From contig WLKU01000091.1 in assembly GCA_009701105.1 (NCBI GenBank), forward strand, positions 1-5,722: a stretch of 5,722 nucleotides of DNA, written 5' to 3'. The position numbers and the translations under genes were made by a program. The DNA is from Actinomycetota bacterium. GTDB taxonomy: Bacteria; Actinomycetota; Acidimicrobiia; Acidimicrobiales; Ilumatobacteraceae. Below the pieces are notes generated by a model. The model was not told where the DNA came from. It saw nothing but the letters and a program-made list of their open reading frames with translations, and made no database searches. Of the stretch, positions 5,390 through 5,722 are shown piece after piece (position 1 is the first letter of the stretch; each line of letters starts with the position of its first letter).

Positions 5390-5391
5390 TT
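5376..5391 (-). repeat. Small inverted repeat over the rplA stop codon
   Basis: The transcript reads AAUACC-CUUU-GGUAUU, a perfect 6-bp stem with a 4-nt loop that includes part of the rplA UAA stop. The bases after it (CAAAGACAGC) are not a U-run, so it is not a standard terminator. It may act as an RNA processing or stability element, or be chance. Confidence 0.45.
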
Positions 5392-5722
5392 AGAAGTTGC
5401 TGGTATCGATCTTGATGCCAGGTCCCATTGTTGAGGACACGTTGATCTTCTTGATGTAGCGACCCTTGGCCGAAGCTGGGCGGGCGCGCTGCAACTCGTC
5501 TAACACTGCAGAAAAGTTGGCTTCAAGAGCTGACAATTCAAAACTGGCCTTGCCGATTGGCACTTGTACGTTGCCGTACTTATCGGTGCGGTACTCCACT
5601 TTGCCACCCTTAAATTCGGTGACTGCGCGAGCAACGTCCAACGTGACGGTGCCGGTCTTTGGGTTTGGCATCAGACCACGTGGTCCGAGTGCGCGACCCA
5701 ATTTTCCGACCATTGGCATCAA
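5390..5722 (-). CDS. rplA: 50S ribosomal protein L1, C-terminal part (cut by window edge)
   Basis: L1 forms the L1 stalk of the large subunit, binds 23S rRNA, and helps eject deacylated tRNA from the E site; in several bacteria it also represses its own mRNA. The visible 110 residues carry the family signature region [20 protein letters not shown] (residues 2-21 of the visible part). The conserved [21 protein letters not shown] region and a C-terminal [19 protein letters not shown] follow. Full L1 is about 230 residues, so roughly the N-terminal half lies beyond the right edge. The first visible codon (5720-5722) is TTG, an internal leucine and not a start. The expected next gene would be rplJ; instead a membrane gene follows 33 nt after the TAA at 5390-5392. 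Confidence 0.97.
   Translation of the reverse strand: MMPMVGKLGRALGPRGLMPNPKTGTVTLDVARAVTEFKGGKVEYRTDKYGNVQVPIGKASFELSALEANFSAVLDELQRARPASAKGRYIKKINVSSTMGPGIKIDTSNF

Overview
The window is a one-strand block: every gene I can support lies on the minus strand and is transcribed from high to low coordinates. It looks like an actinobacterium. The cassette carries clear relatives of the mycobacterial decaprenylphosphoryl-arabinose (DPA) enzymes. L10 is 176 residues with an actinobacterial-style alanine-rich sequence, and GC is moderate rather than high. A moderate-GC member of the Acidimicrobiia or another uncultivated aquatic actinobacterium is my best guess, but I cannot fix it from this window.

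Layout in transcription order: (1) the C-terminal 110 residues of ribosomal protein L1 (rplA, running off the right edge); (2) after 33 nt, a 457-residue polytopic membrane protein of unknown function, possibly a GT-C-type glycosyltransferase; (3) a UbiA-family decaprenyl-phosphate 5-phosphoribosyltransferase; (4) the FAD oxidoreductase DprE1; (5) the SDR reductase DprE2; (6) a roughly 237-nt leader containing an L10-type autoregulatory RNA (kink-turn plus three-way junction); (7) rplJ (L10); (8) a 79-nt G-poor spacer; (9) the first 58 codons of rplL (L7/L12), cut by the left edge.

Items 2 to 5 form a tightly coupled 4.3-kb operon. Each consecutive pair overlaps by exactly 4 nt, and each downstream gene starts at a non-ATG codon (TTG, TTG, GTG). 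The three recognised enzymes lie in pathway order: PRPP plus decaprenyl phosphate gives DPPR (UbiA); after dephosphorylation by an enzyme not encoded here, DprE1 and DprE2 together epimerise C2' of the ribose to give DPA. DPA is the known donor for membrane arabinofuranosyltransferases, so the membrane protein at the head of the operon is a plausible DPA user.

The main points of interest are these. The DPA cassette sits inside the normally contiguous rplA-rplJ-rplL ribosomal string, with no visible terminator on either side. DprE1 has alanine where the mycobacterial enzyme has the benzothiazinone-reactive cysteine. The L10 leader RNA is well formed immediately downstream of the cassette. No RNA genes, CRISPR arrays, insertion sequences or attachment sites were seen.
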